Position numbers and translations under genes: made by a program. A stretch of 64,000 bases of DNA. Origin: Paludibaculum fermentans. Lineage in GTDB: Bacteria > Acidobacteriota > Terriglobia > Bryobacterales > Bryobacteraceae. Where the stretch lies: the NCBI RefSeq assembly GCF_015277775.1, contig NZ_CP063849.1:3596001-3660000 (forward strand), read 5' to 3'. Under the pieces are notes generated by a model. The model was not told where the DNA came from. It searched no databases and saw nothing but the letters and a program-made list of their open reading frames with translations. This document shows positions 25,011-33,660 of this stretch, in pieces; position 1 is the stretch's first letter, and each line of letters begins with the position of its first letter.

Positions 25011-25619
25011 ATGCCCACTAACATCGTCCAAGCCCTGCTGGATGTCCTCATCTTCTGGCTGCTCACCACGCCTCATGAATTCGCGCACGCGTGGGTGGCC
25101 GACCGGCTTGGCGACGACACTCCGCGCCTGGAAGGCCGGGTGACGCTGAATCCGCTGGCGCATGTCGACTGGATCGGCACGGTCCTGGTGCCGCTGATTT
25201 CTTCGATTTTCGGCGGTGTCTTCTTTGGCTGGGGCCGGGCCGTGAATACGAATCCGAATAAGCTGCGCGGGGGCTACAACGGCCTGCTGATTGTGGCGCT
25301 GGCCGGACCGGGCAGCAATGTCATTTTTGCCCTGGTGCTGGCGCTGATTGGTTCGTTCTGGCATGCGGGCACGGAGATCCTGTTCCGGGCCGCCTACCTG
25401 AGCCTGTTCCTGGCGCTATTCAACCTGATTCCGATTCCGCCGCTGGACGGGTCGAAGTTTTTGCTGGCGGCCAGGATCCCCACCTTTTGGTATATCGAAT
25501 TGAGCCGTTTTGGGTTTATTTTATTGCTGGTGCTGATGTCTTCGACCGGGTTGGGCCGGTGGATGTCGGAGACCAGCATGATGAGTGCGTTGCGAATGTT
25601 CGCATTGTTCAGAGCCTAG
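25011..25619 (+). CDS. site-2-protease-like M50 metallopeptidase
   Basis: A 202-residue membrane protein with the M50 zinc site H22-E-F-A-H26 in the first hydrophobic segment and the second-site Asp146 in PPLDGSKF. About five or six hydrophobic segments and the short length, with no PDZ domain, match the minimal Rv1869c/YwhC-like site-2 protease group. It cuts substrates within the membrane; the substrate is unknown. ATAGGAG lies directly before the ATG. The stop is 7 bases before the CocE/NonD gene, so the two probably share a transcript. Confidence 0.85.
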   Translation: MPTNIVQALLDVLIFWLLTTPHEFAHAWVADRLGDDTPRLEGRVTLNPLAHVDWIGTVLVPLISSIFGGVFFGWGRAVNTNPNKLRGGYNGLLIVALAGPGSNVIFALVLALIGSFWHAGTEILFRAAYLSLFLALFNLIPIPPLDGSKFLLAARIPTFWYIELSRFGFILLLVLMSSTGLGRWMSETSMMSALRMFALFRA

Positions 25620-25626
25620 AGGAGCC

Positions 25627-27543
25627 ATGAGACTGAGAAGTATCCTTCTGATTGCGGCGCTGCCGCTGGTGTTGATGGGGCAGGCGCGGCGGAATACACC
25701 GCCCGCGGAGACGCCGGCCGCGGCGGGCAGCACGCCTGAGCAGCGGGAAGCGTATATCCGCGAGCACTACACGAAGGCGGAGTATCTGGTGCCGATGCGG
25801 GACGGAGTGAAGCTGTTCACCTCCGTCTATACACCGAAGGACCACAGCCAGAAGTATCCGATCCTGCTCATGCGGACTCCTTATACAGTTGGGCCGTACG
25901 GATCTGAGAACTACACCAGGCGGCTGGGGCCGGCCAGCGAGAAGTTCATGCACGAGGGCTTCATCTTCGTGGGACAGGATGTGCGCGGCAAGGGGAAGAG
26001 CGAAGGGAAGTACATGGACATCCGTCCGGTGAATCCCAACAAGCGCGGCCCGAAGGACGTGGACGAGCCCAGCGACACGTACGACACCATTGAGTGGCTG
26101 GTGAAGAACATCCCGAACAACAATGAGCGGGTGGGGATGTACGGGATTTCGTACCCGGGCTTCTACGCGGCCATGGGGGCGGTGGAGTCGCACCCGGCGC
26201 TGAAGGCGACGTCGCCGCAGGCTCCGGTGATCAACTGGTTCATTGGGGACGACTTCCACCACAACGGCGTGCTGTTTCTGGCGCACGCGTTCAACTTCTT
26301 CTCAAGCTTCGGCCGCACGCATCCGCCGGACGGCCCGAGCCTGGAGCGGGTGGAGATGAAGACGCCGGACTCCTATGATTTCCACCTGCGCACGGGTGCG
26401 CTGGCGAATTATGACGAGAAGTATTTCCACGGGCAGACCGAATTCTGGAAAGAGCTGACGCAGAACGATACTTATAACGACTTCTGGAAGTCGCGCGACC
26501 TGCGGCAGTATGTGAAGAACCTGAAGCCGGCGATGATGAGCGTGGGCGGGTGGTTCGACGCCGAGGATGTGTTTGGGCCGCTGAATCTTTATAAGACGGC
26601 GGAGGCTCAGAATCCGGGCGCGAAGAACATGCTGGTGGAGGGTCCGTGGTCGCATGGCGGCTGGGCCCGCACGGATGGCACGAAGCTGGGCAACATCAGC
26701 TTTGCCTCGAATACGTCGAAGTTCTTCCAGGACGAGATCGAGTACCCGTTCTTCCTCTATCACCTGAAAGGGAAGGGCGACGGCGAAAAGCTGCCGGAGG
26801 CGTATGTCTTCGAGACGGGCCGCAACGAGTGGCACAAGTTCGACGCGTGGCCGCCCAAGGAAGCCAAATGGAAGACGATGTATTTCCACGCGGGCGGCAA
26901 GCTGAATCCGATGCAGCCGGCGGACAAGGCCGAGGCGTTTGACGAGTATGTGAGCGATCCGGCGAAGCCGGTGCCGTTCACCCCCTACATCACTAGCGGC
27001 ATGTCGTATGCGTATATGACCGACGACCAGCGCTTCGCGGCGGCGCGTCCGGATGTGCTGGTGTATCAGACGGAGCCGCTGGAAGGCGATGTGCGGGTGG
27101 CCGGTCCGCTGAAGGCGTCGCTGTTCGTTTCGACGACGGGCACGGATTCAGACTGGGTGGTGAAGCTGATCGACGTCTTCCCGAACGATACAGCGGATCC
27201 GCAGCCGAATCCGGAGAACGTGCGGATGGGCGGCTACCAGATGCTGGTGCGCGGCGAGCCGTTCCGGGGCAAGTTCCGGAAGGGGTTCGACAAGCCGGAG
27301 CCGTTTGCGCCGGGCAAAGTGACCGAAGTGGCGTTTGAGCTGCCGGACGTTTTCCATACGTTCCGTACCGGGCACCGGATTATGGTGCAGGTGCAGAGTT
27401 CGTGGTATCCGCTGGGCGACCGGAATCCGCAGAAATTCATGAAGATTCAGGATGCGAAGGCCGAGGATTTTGTGAAGGCCACGCAGCGGGTCTTCCGGAT
27501 GAATTCGGCGCCCTCGTCGATCCAGCTTTCGACGATCGAATAG
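25627..27543 (+). CDS. CocE/NonD family hydrolase, exported
   Basis: A 638-residue exported hydrolase. The frame is open to 25585, but the ATG at 25627 with GAGGAG before it gives a signal peptide (1-19). The X-Pro dipeptidyl-peptidase-like (S15) domain spans about 45-370, with Ser175 in GISYPG, probable Asp311 in GGWFDAED and His343 in GPWSHGG. A beta-sandwich domain of the PepX C-terminal type follows (about 380-625). The family includes cocaine esterase, glutaryl-7-ACA acylase and alpha-amino-acid ester hydrolases. It is most likely a secreted peptide or ester hydrolase; the substrate is not predictable. Confidence 0.88.
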   Translation: MRLRSILLIAALPLVLMGQARRNTPPAETPAAAGSTPEQREAYIREHYTKAEYLVPMRDGVKLFTSVYTPKDHSQKYPILLMRTPYTVGPYGSENYTRRLGPASEKFMHEGFIFVGQDVRGKGKSEGKYMDIRPVNPNKRGPKDVDEPSDTYDTIEWLVKNIPNNNERVGMYGISYPGFYAAMGAVESHPALKATSPQAPVINWFIGDDFHHNGVLFLAHAFNFFSSFGRTHPPDGPSLERVEMKTPDSYDFHLRTGALANYDEKYFHGQTEFWKELTQNDTYNDFWKSRDLRQYVKNLKPAMMSVGGWFDAEDVFGPLNLYKTAEAQNPGAKNMLVEGPWSHGGWARTDGTKLGNISFASNTSKFFQDEIEYPFFLYHLKGKGDGEKLPEAYVFETGRNEWHKFDAWPPKEAKWKTMYFHAGGKLNPMQPADKAEAFDEYVSDPAKPVPFTPYITSGMSYAYMTDDQRFAAARPDVLVYQTEPLEGDVRVAGPLKASLFVSTTGTDSDWVVKLIDVFPNDTADPQPNPENVRMGGYQMLVRGEPFRGKFRKGFDKPEPFAPGKVTEVAFELPDVFHTFRTGHRIMVQVQSSWYPLGDRNPQKFMKIQDAKAEDFVKATQRVFRMNSAPSSIQLSTIE

Positions 27544-27667
27544 GGAACGGGACAGGCCCCGCGGGCTCCGGCCCAGCGCCCCGCCGGCCGTGGCGAGACG
27601 GTATATTGGTTTGTCGGCGCATTGGAGGGTCATATGCGCCGGCAATCAATATTATCGGTGGGGTCTT

Positions 27668-30418
27668 GTGCGTTCCAAAAATCGTTCCACATTTGCCTTC
27701 GGAGTCTTCGGACGGGCGGCCGTCTGGGGTGTGTTTTTATTGTGCGGCAGCGTGCTGCCATTGGCGGCGCAAAACGGGCCGCTGACGTGCTCAGCCAGCA
27801 CTTCCACAACACGGCCGATCCGGGCCAGCGAGATTGCGGCGCTGGTGGGAGAGATCGAGATCACCTGTACGGGCGGTACACCGACAGCGGCGGGGAATCC
27901 GGTGCCGACCGTCGACGTGCAGGTGTACTTCAATACGGACTACACGGGGCGGATTCTTGGCACGTTTACGGAGACGCTGCTGCTGATCGACCGGCCGGCT
28001 CCGGCGAGCCAGGTGGCTTGCACGTCGAACCCCAATCAGTGCGGCTGGACCGGCGGCACCAAGGGTCCCAACGTCTTCCCTTCGCAATCCCCGGCGCTGA
28101 ATGCGGTCGCGTTCTACGGCATTCCGCTGGATCCGCCGGGCAATGGCGGGACGCGGCGCTTCACGATCCGCAACGTGCGCTTGGATGTTTCGGCGATTGC
28201 CGTACCCACTCCGCCGGCGGGCGTGCCGATTACGGCTAGCGTGAGCATGACCACCGTGTCGGTGCAGAATCCGAACCTGGTGGTGGGCACAGCCACAGCG
28301 GCGGTGACGGTGCAGGTGATGGATGCGACGAGTTCGGCTCCTGTGGACGGCACGACGGGCGCCGGGCTGCCGACCTGCACGGGCGGCACGCAGCAGCGCA
28401 TTGCGAACCTGCGGGTGACGCCCATCGGTCCCTCGCTGCTGGCGCGGACGATCGCCCCCTTCACGGCGACGGATGTCTCGTCGACTCCGGCGGCGCAGAA
28501 CCTGGTGAATACGGTGTACAGCTCGGATTCGGATTTCTACAACCCGAACTTTCCGGCCACCGGCAATATGAATATGGCGGGCCTGGCGCAGTATGGGACC
28601 CGGATCCAGGCGACGCTCAGCCAGCTGCCTACGGGCGTGACCGTGTGGGTTGGCACCGTGCCGGTGACCTATTCGCAGGGCAACCCGGTGGCCAACGGGG
28701 CGGGGCAGCCCCGGGCGCGGCTGGTGACGACGGACCGGTGGACCTTCGCGCCCCAGCCGGCGACGACGATCATCGACGGGATTCCGGTGACGGCCCTGAC
28801 CGTCACGAACGGCAACGCGACCGCGGTGTGGGAGATCCAATTCGCGGGCAATACTCCGGCGAGCGTGGACTTCCCGGTGTGGATTTCGTACCTGGCGAAT
28901 ACTTCGGCGCTGAACCCGGCGCAGGTGAGGATCCAACTGGCGCCGGTGTCGGCGGACAGGACGTCGAGCGACGATGCGCCGATTCCGCGTTTTGTGGACG
29001 ACGCCACCACGCAGCCGCTGTTCAGCCTGCAGCCGACGTGCACGAATGGCTCGATTACGGTTGCGCCGTCGATCACCGGCAACGGAGTGCGCTTCAGCGT
29101 GGACGGGTATGTCTACACGACCGCGCAGAAGTTCAACTGGAGCGCGGGCAGTACGCACGTGCTAAGCGTCAGTTCCCCGACGGCGGGCGCCAACACGAGG
29201 GTGATCGCACTGGGCTGGAGCGATGCGGGCGCGCTGACGCATACGATCAGTGCTCCGGGAGTGCCCACTACTTATACCGCGTTGTTCAAGACACAGCACA
29301 AGCTGACGGCGACGGCCACTCCGGCGCAGTTTGGCGGCGTGTCGGCGAATCCGGCGTCTCCGGACGGATTCTATGACGCGAACACCAACGTCCAGGTGAC
29401 GGCCACGGCCAACTCGGGCTACAAGTTCCTGGGGTTCAAGGGAAGCCTGACGGGCGCCACGAATCCGCAGACGCTACAGATCACGGCGCCAGCGACGGTG
29501 ACCGCGGAGTTTGCGGTGATTGCTCCGCTGACGTCCACCATCAGCGTGACTCCTTCCACGGGCACGGGCTCGAGCCCGACGTTCCAGGCTGTCTACCAGG
29601 GCGCGCTGGGCTACCAGTCGCTGAAATGGGTCCAGATGCTGGTGGCCACGGCGACGGACGGCGGCGGCCAACCTTACTGCCTGATGCATTACGACGTAAA
29701 GGGCCAGGCGTTCTGGCTGTATTCCGACACCTACGGGTTCTTCGCGGGTCCGATTCCGGCGGGGACACACTCGGCTGACCTGGCGGGTACGGACTGCGCG
29801 TTGAGCACGCTGCAATCCACAGTGTCGGGCAACGGGCTGACGCTGCAGTTAAACCTGCGCACGGAGTTCAAGATTGCCGGCAGCCGGAACATCTACCTGC
29901 GCGCGTATGACGACGCGGGGACGGACACCGGGTGGGTGCAGCGGGGTACGTGGACGCAGCAGGCTTCGCCCACGCAGCAGTTTGGGGTGACGCAGGCGAC
30001 GCCGACGGGCTCGTCCCAGACGTTCACGCTGGACTATGTGGATCCGGCCGGCTTCACCGGGATCTCGAAGGGTTGGTATCAGTTCCTGATCGCGGCGGAC
30101 AGTACGGGCGGCGGGCTGCCGTTCTGCTATGTGCACTATGACCGGGCGGGCAACGGGTTCTGGGTGTATTCGGGCGACGTCGGGTTCTTCGTCGGGCCGG
30201 TGGCGCCGGGCGCGGCGTCGAACCTGCTGACCAGTTCGGCCTGCTCGCTGGATGTGGCCAATGCCACGGCTACGCAGTTGGCGGACCGGCTGCAGGAGAA
30301 GGTTCCGGTGGTGTTGAAGGCGCCGATGAGTGGCACGAAGAAGATGTTCATGCGGTCGCAGGATGTGTTGGGCCGCGACTCCGGGTGGGTGCAGGTGGGG
30401 ACTTACCAGGTTCCCTAA
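27668..30418 (+). CDS. array protein A: exported protein with InlB-like repeat and two C-terminal modules
   Basis: First of four tandem paralogues, 916 residues. The frame is open to 27590, but the GTG at 27668, with GGTGGGG before it, gives a proper signal peptide (about 1-34). The N-terminal domain (about 36-175) has IRASEIAALVGEI, CTGGTP, CGWTGG and LDPPG. A middle domain (about 270-455) contains SDFYNPNFPA. A divergent InlB B-repeat-like segment (about 543-617) follows WSDAGALTHTI. Module R1 (about 620-767) contains CLMHYDVKGQAFWLYSD, and R2 (about 768-916) contains CYVHYDRAGNGFWVYSG. The protein ends exactly at GWVQVGTYQVP. No catalytic motif is seen; a surface or binding role is inferred. 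Confidence 0.8.
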   Translation: MRSKNRSTFAFGVFGRAAVWGVFLLCGSVLPLAAQNGPLTCSASTSTTRPIRASEIAALVGEIEITCTGGTPTAAGNPVPTVDVQVYFNTDYTGRILGTFTETLLLIDRPAPASQVACTSNPNQCGWTGGTKGPNVFPSQSPALNAVAFYGIPLDPPGNGGTRRFTIRNVRLDVSAIAVPTPPAGVPITASVSMTTVSVQNPNLVVGTATAAVTVQVMDATSSAPVDGTTGAGLPTCTGGTQQRIANLRVTPIGPSLLARTIAPFTATDVSSTPAAQNLVNTVYSSDSDFYNPNFPATGNMNMAGLAQYGTRIQATLSQLPTGVTVWVGTVPVTYSQGNPVANGAGQPRARLVTTDRWTFAPQPATTIIDGIPVTALTVTNGNATAVWEIQFAGNTPASVDFPVWISYLANTSALNPAQVRIQLAPVSADRTSSDDAPIPRFVDDATTQPLFSLQPTCTNGSITVAPSITGNGVRFSVDGYVYTTAQKFNWSAGSTHVLSVSSPTAGANTRVIALGWSDAGALTHTISAPGVPTTYTALFKTQHKLTATATPAQFGGVSANPASPDGFYDANTNVQVTATANSGYKFLGFKGSLTGATNPQTLQITAPATVTAEFAVIAPLTSTISVTPSTGTGSSPTFQAVYQGALGYQSLKWVQMLVATATDGGGQPYCLMHYDVKGQAFWLYSDTYGFFAGPIPAGTHSADLAGTDCALSTLQSTVSGNGLTLQLNLRTEFKIAGSRNIYLRAYDDAGTDTGWVQRGTWTQQASPTQQFGVTQATPTGSSQTFTLDYVDPAGFTGISKGWYQFLIAADSTGGGLPFCYVHYDRAGNGFWVYSGDVGFFVGPVAPGAASNLLTSSACSLDVANATATQLADRLQEKVPVVLKAPMSGTKKMFMRSQDVLGRDSGWVQVGTYQVP

Positions 30419-30829
30419 GCGAGTAGATTGAGGGTCCGTCCAGGGGGGCGGATTTCCGGATCGAGAGCAGAATGCGTCTCAACCGGGAATCCTGCCCCCT
30501 TTTCTTTTTGACGAATCGGCAATTCACAGGCCGCCCATCGGTACGAGGATATCCAGGATGATTGCGTTATGGGCGGGCTGTCGGAGTAGTCGATAGAGAT
30601 GCCACGGATTCGCCGCATGTGGCTGAATGGCGCTCAGTTACAACGAAGTGAATCAGGCGGGACTGGAATTCACAATTATGAGAGAGGTACGCGCAGCGCA
30701 TTAAACCGCCTTGCCATTCGGAAAAATTGGCCTCTCCTGGGAGCGGAGATTCAGCCCCGAGGGGTATATTAGTTCTTCGGTCATCCGCCAATCGGCGGAC
30801 TTACGGTTTTTCATTTCCTGTGGGGGGAT
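30419..30829 (+). other. 411-base intergenic region between array genes A and B
   Basis: The first 90 bases hold the terminator of gene A. The remainder must contain the promoter of genes B-D. A small inverted repeat, TCCGCC-AATC-GGCGGA, lies at 30784-30799. GTGGGGGGAT immediately before the ATG at 30830 is the ribosome-binding site of B. Short frames on both strands have no start-site or protein features worth calling. Confidence 0.5.
30444..30509 (+). terminator. strong rho-independent terminator between array genes A and B
   Basis: A long stem pairs GGGGGC-GGATTTCCGG (30444-30459) with CCGGGAATCC-T-GCCCCC (30483-30499). It has one G-U pair and one bulged T, closes a 23-base loop and is followed by TTTTCTTTTT. 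It lies 26 bases after the stop of gene A. It should end most transcription of A before B. Confidence 0.8.
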
Positions 30830-33589
30830 ATGCCGACACGAATTCCGATCCCTGGTGCGCGCCTGGCGTGGGCACCCGGATTCACCAGTGTTTTGTTTCT
30901 TTTGATGGCGAGTTCGCTGCCAGCCAGATCGCAAACTTTTCCGCTTTCCTGTTGGAGCTCAGTGGGACCGGCACGGACGATTCGTGCGACGGAGATCACG
31001 GCTGCGGTGGCCGATGTTATTGTGACGTGCCAGAACGGAACGCCTACGGCGGCGGGGGCACCGGTTCCCACTGTAGATTTCCAACTTTATTTCAATACTG
31101 ATGTCACGGTGCGGACGTCGGGCGCTGTCGCGGAGGCGCTGCTACTGGTGGACGATCCGGCTCCCCAGAACCAGCAGGCCTGTCCGGGCGATCCGGTTTC
31201 GTGCGGCTGGACCGGGGGCGCGAAGGGCGCGAATGTGTTCCAGGGGAAAGTACTGGGGCGGAGTGCGATTGCGTTCCAAGGGATCCCGTTGGATCCGCCG
31301 GGCGACGGGAAGTCGCGCACCTTCCGGATGACGAATTTGCGGGTGGACGCGTCGGGGCTGAACCTGCAGGTGCTCTCGGGCGGGCAGGTACAGGCATCGG
31401 TGACGATGACTCCGTCCAGCGGCTCCTCGAGCACCCTTCTGGCGGGTCAAACGCAGCGCCCGATGGAGACAACGGTACTGGAAGCGACTGGACAAATTCC
31501 GCTGGACCCTAGGCAGGGTCTCTGGATCCAGAACTGCAGCAGCCTGTCACAGAGGGCGTTGGCGGCGCTGCAGTTCACGGCTAGCCTGGGCGCTACCTTC
31601 CGAACCAGGACGAGTGCGGCTTTTGTGGATACAGAGACTTCCGCGCCGCCGGCAGCACAGAATGTCCCGGGACACCTGTACGGGTCGGAATCCTTGTTTT
31701 TTGCCCCCGCGTACCCGGCGGTGAACAGGCTGAATGTAGCGGGGCTGGCGGATTCCGGCACTCGATTGAGGGCGGTCTTTTCTGATCTGCCGGCCGGCGT
31801 CACGATTTACGTTTCGACCGTGCCGGTGACCTATACGAACGGGGTTCCAGCGGTGAACGGAGCCGGGCAATTCCAGGCGCGGCTGGTGGCCTCGGAGAAC
31901 GGGGCGTTTGCGCCGATGCCGCCCACGACGACCATTGGCGGGATTCCGGCCGCCGCGCTGGTTGTGAACCAGGGCACCTCCGTAGCGGCCTGGGAGGTGC
32001 TGGCGACGAGCGGATTGGCGGGGGAGACGGCTCAATTCGCGGTGTGGCTTTCCTTCGCGGCGAACAACACTTCAACCGGCGTGGGGACGGTGCGACTGCA
32101 ACTGGGGCCTGTATCCAATGTGCGGTCGGCGGATGATGTGGCGGCCATTCCGCGGTTCTCGGACGATGGGACGGCGGTTCCCTTGTTCAATGTCGCGCCG
32201 ACGTGCGCGGGCGGGCCGTATGTGGTCATGCCGTTGCCACCCGTATTCATGTCCGTCGAGGTGGACGGGATCCGCTACAACAACAATGCATATTTCAACT
32301 GGCAACCGGGCAGCACGCATACGTTGAAGGGGATTCTTCCCACGCAGTCGTCGGACTGGACGAGGCGCCAGTGGATCCAGTGGAGCGACGGAGGAGCGAT
32401 GACGCACACGATTACTGTGCCCGCCACGCCCACCACTTACATTGCTGAGGTCAAGACAGCTTACCGGCTGGATCTTGCAGCCGTCCCTGCCGGCGGGGGC
32501 AAGATTCAGACCAGCCCAACTTCCCCTGACGGGTTTTACCCATCTGCCTGGAACGTCCCGGTCCAGTTGCAGGCGGTAGCGAATCCGGGCTATACCTTTG
32601 CCGGCTTCACGGGCGACCTGAGTGGAACGCAGAATCCGCAACCGTTGGATACGATGTCGGCGCACAAGGTGACGGCGGTGTTTGCCAGGAACGGAAAGAC
32701 ACCGGTCATCCCCAGCCTGACTCCCGTCTATTCGGGTGGGCCCTGGACAGTGCTGAAGGCATCCTTCCAGGCGGCACAGGGTTACCAGTCGATCAGTAGC
32801 GCGCAGGTATTGTCGGCGGCCGCACCGGATGGCGGTGGCGCGCCATTCTGCTTTATTCACTACGACGCGGTGGGCGGCGCTTTCTGGCTTTACTCCGATG
32901 TGTACGGGTTCTTTATGGGACCCGTGAAGCCGGGCGTGGCTTCCAGCGAGTTGCAGGGGTCGGCTTGCGCGCTGAACACGGCGCAGTCCAGCATCCAGGC
33001 GAGCGGGCAAACGTTGGAACTGAGTCTAGCCGTCACCTCCAAGCTCGCGGCCGAGCGAAATGTGTACCTGCGCGCCATGGAGACCGATTCCTCCGACACC
33101 GGTTGGGTGTGGCAGGGCCGGTGGAGCCAGCAGGCACCGCTTGAGGCCGGGCTCAGCGTGTACCCGAATTTCGGGGTGAATTCCATGGAGAACTTTGCGC
33201 TCTACATCTATGGGGCGATCAGCCTGGGCGAGTTCGACAAGGGTTGGGCCCAGTTCCTGGTGGCTGCGGACAGTACGGGCGGCGGGCAGCCGTTCTGCTT
33301 CGTCCACTACGACAAAGCGGGCGGGCATCTGTGGATGTACTCCTCGGACGTGGGGTTCTTCCTGGGTCCGGCGACTCCGGGTGCGCCGTCGAGCCTACTG
33401 GACAGTTCGGCGTGCCAGGTGGAACCGGTAGGGGCCTGGGTCCAGAAGGAGAGCTCTGCGTTGAGACTGGGGCTGCCGATCACGATGAAAGCGACCATGA
33501 GCGGGCCGAAGAAGTTGTATATGCGGACGATGGATGCGATGGGGATCGACTCAGGCTGGCGGCAGGTGGGGACGTACCTGGTGCCGTAG
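30830..33589 (+). CDS. array protein B: exported paralogue
   Basis: A 919-residue paralogue of array protein A with the same layout: signal peptide (about 1-35, ending ARSQ), N-terminal domain with IRATEITAAVADV, CGWTGG and LDPPG, middle domain, InlB-like segment (about 543-622), R1 (about 625-767, FCFIHYDAVGGAFWLYSD) and R2 (about 768-919, FCFVHYDKAGGHLWMYSS). It ends at GWRQVGTYLVP. Its R1/R2 boundary reads DTGWVWQGRWSQQ. Each module keeps two cysteines (PFCF and SACQ or SACA), which could form a disulfide. It heads the B-C-D group. The function is unknown and probably the same as in A. Confidence 0.8.
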   Translation: MPTRIPIPGARLAWAPGFTSVLFLLMASSLPARSQTFPLSCWSSVGPARTIRATEITAAVADVIVTCQNGTPTAAGAPVPTVDFQLYFNTDVTVRTSGAVAEALLLVDDPAPQNQQACPGDPVSCGWTGGAKGANVFQGKVLGRSAIAFQGIPLDPPGDGKSRTFRMTNLRVDASGLNLQVLSGGQVQASVTMTPSSGSSSTLLAGQTQRPMETTVLEATGQIPLDPRQGLWIQNCSSLSQRALAALQFTASLGATFRTRTSAAFVDTETSAPPAAQNVPGHLYGSESLFFAPAYPAVNRLNVAGLADSGTRLRAVFSDLPAGVTIYVSTVPVTYTNGVPAVNGAGQFQARLVASENGAFAPMPPTTTIGGIPAAALVVNQGTSVAAWEVLATSGLAGETAQFAVWLSFAANNTSTGVGTVRLQLGPVSNVRSADDVAAIPRFSDDGTAVPLFNVAPTCAGGPYVVMPLPPVFMSVEVDGIRYNNNAYFNWQPGSTHTLKGILPTQSSDWTRRQWIQWSDGGAMTHTITVPATPTTYIAEVKTAYRLDLAAVPAGGGKIQTSPTSPDGFYPSAWNVPVQLQAVANPGYTFAGFTGDLSGTQNPQPLDTMSAHKVTAVFARNGKTPVIPSLTPVYSGGPWTVLKASFQAAQGYQSISSAQVLSAAAPDGGGAPFCFIHYDAVGGAFWLYSDVYGFFMGPVKPGVASSELQGSACALNTAQSSIQASGQTLELSLAVTSKLAAERNVYLRAMETDSSDTGWVWQGRWSQQAPLEAGLSVYPNFGVNSMENFALYIYGAISLGEFDKGWAQFLVAADSTGGGQPFCFVHYDKAGGHLWMYSSDVGFFLGPATPGAPSSLLDSSACQVEPVGAWVQKESSALRLGLPITMKATMSGPKKLYMRTMDAMGIDSGWRQVGTYLVP

Positions 33590-33660
33590 GGGGCGCGGCG
33601 GATCGGCGTGGGCTCAACGCCCCTAGATTGATTATTCGCTTGAGTAAAAGGCAGCTATTC

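Noticed and set aside
33244-33660. Upstream extension of array gene C into gene B
   Set aside because: The extra 139 codons run out of frame over the conserved end of gene B, and the start at 33661 gives a signal peptide in register with the other copies.
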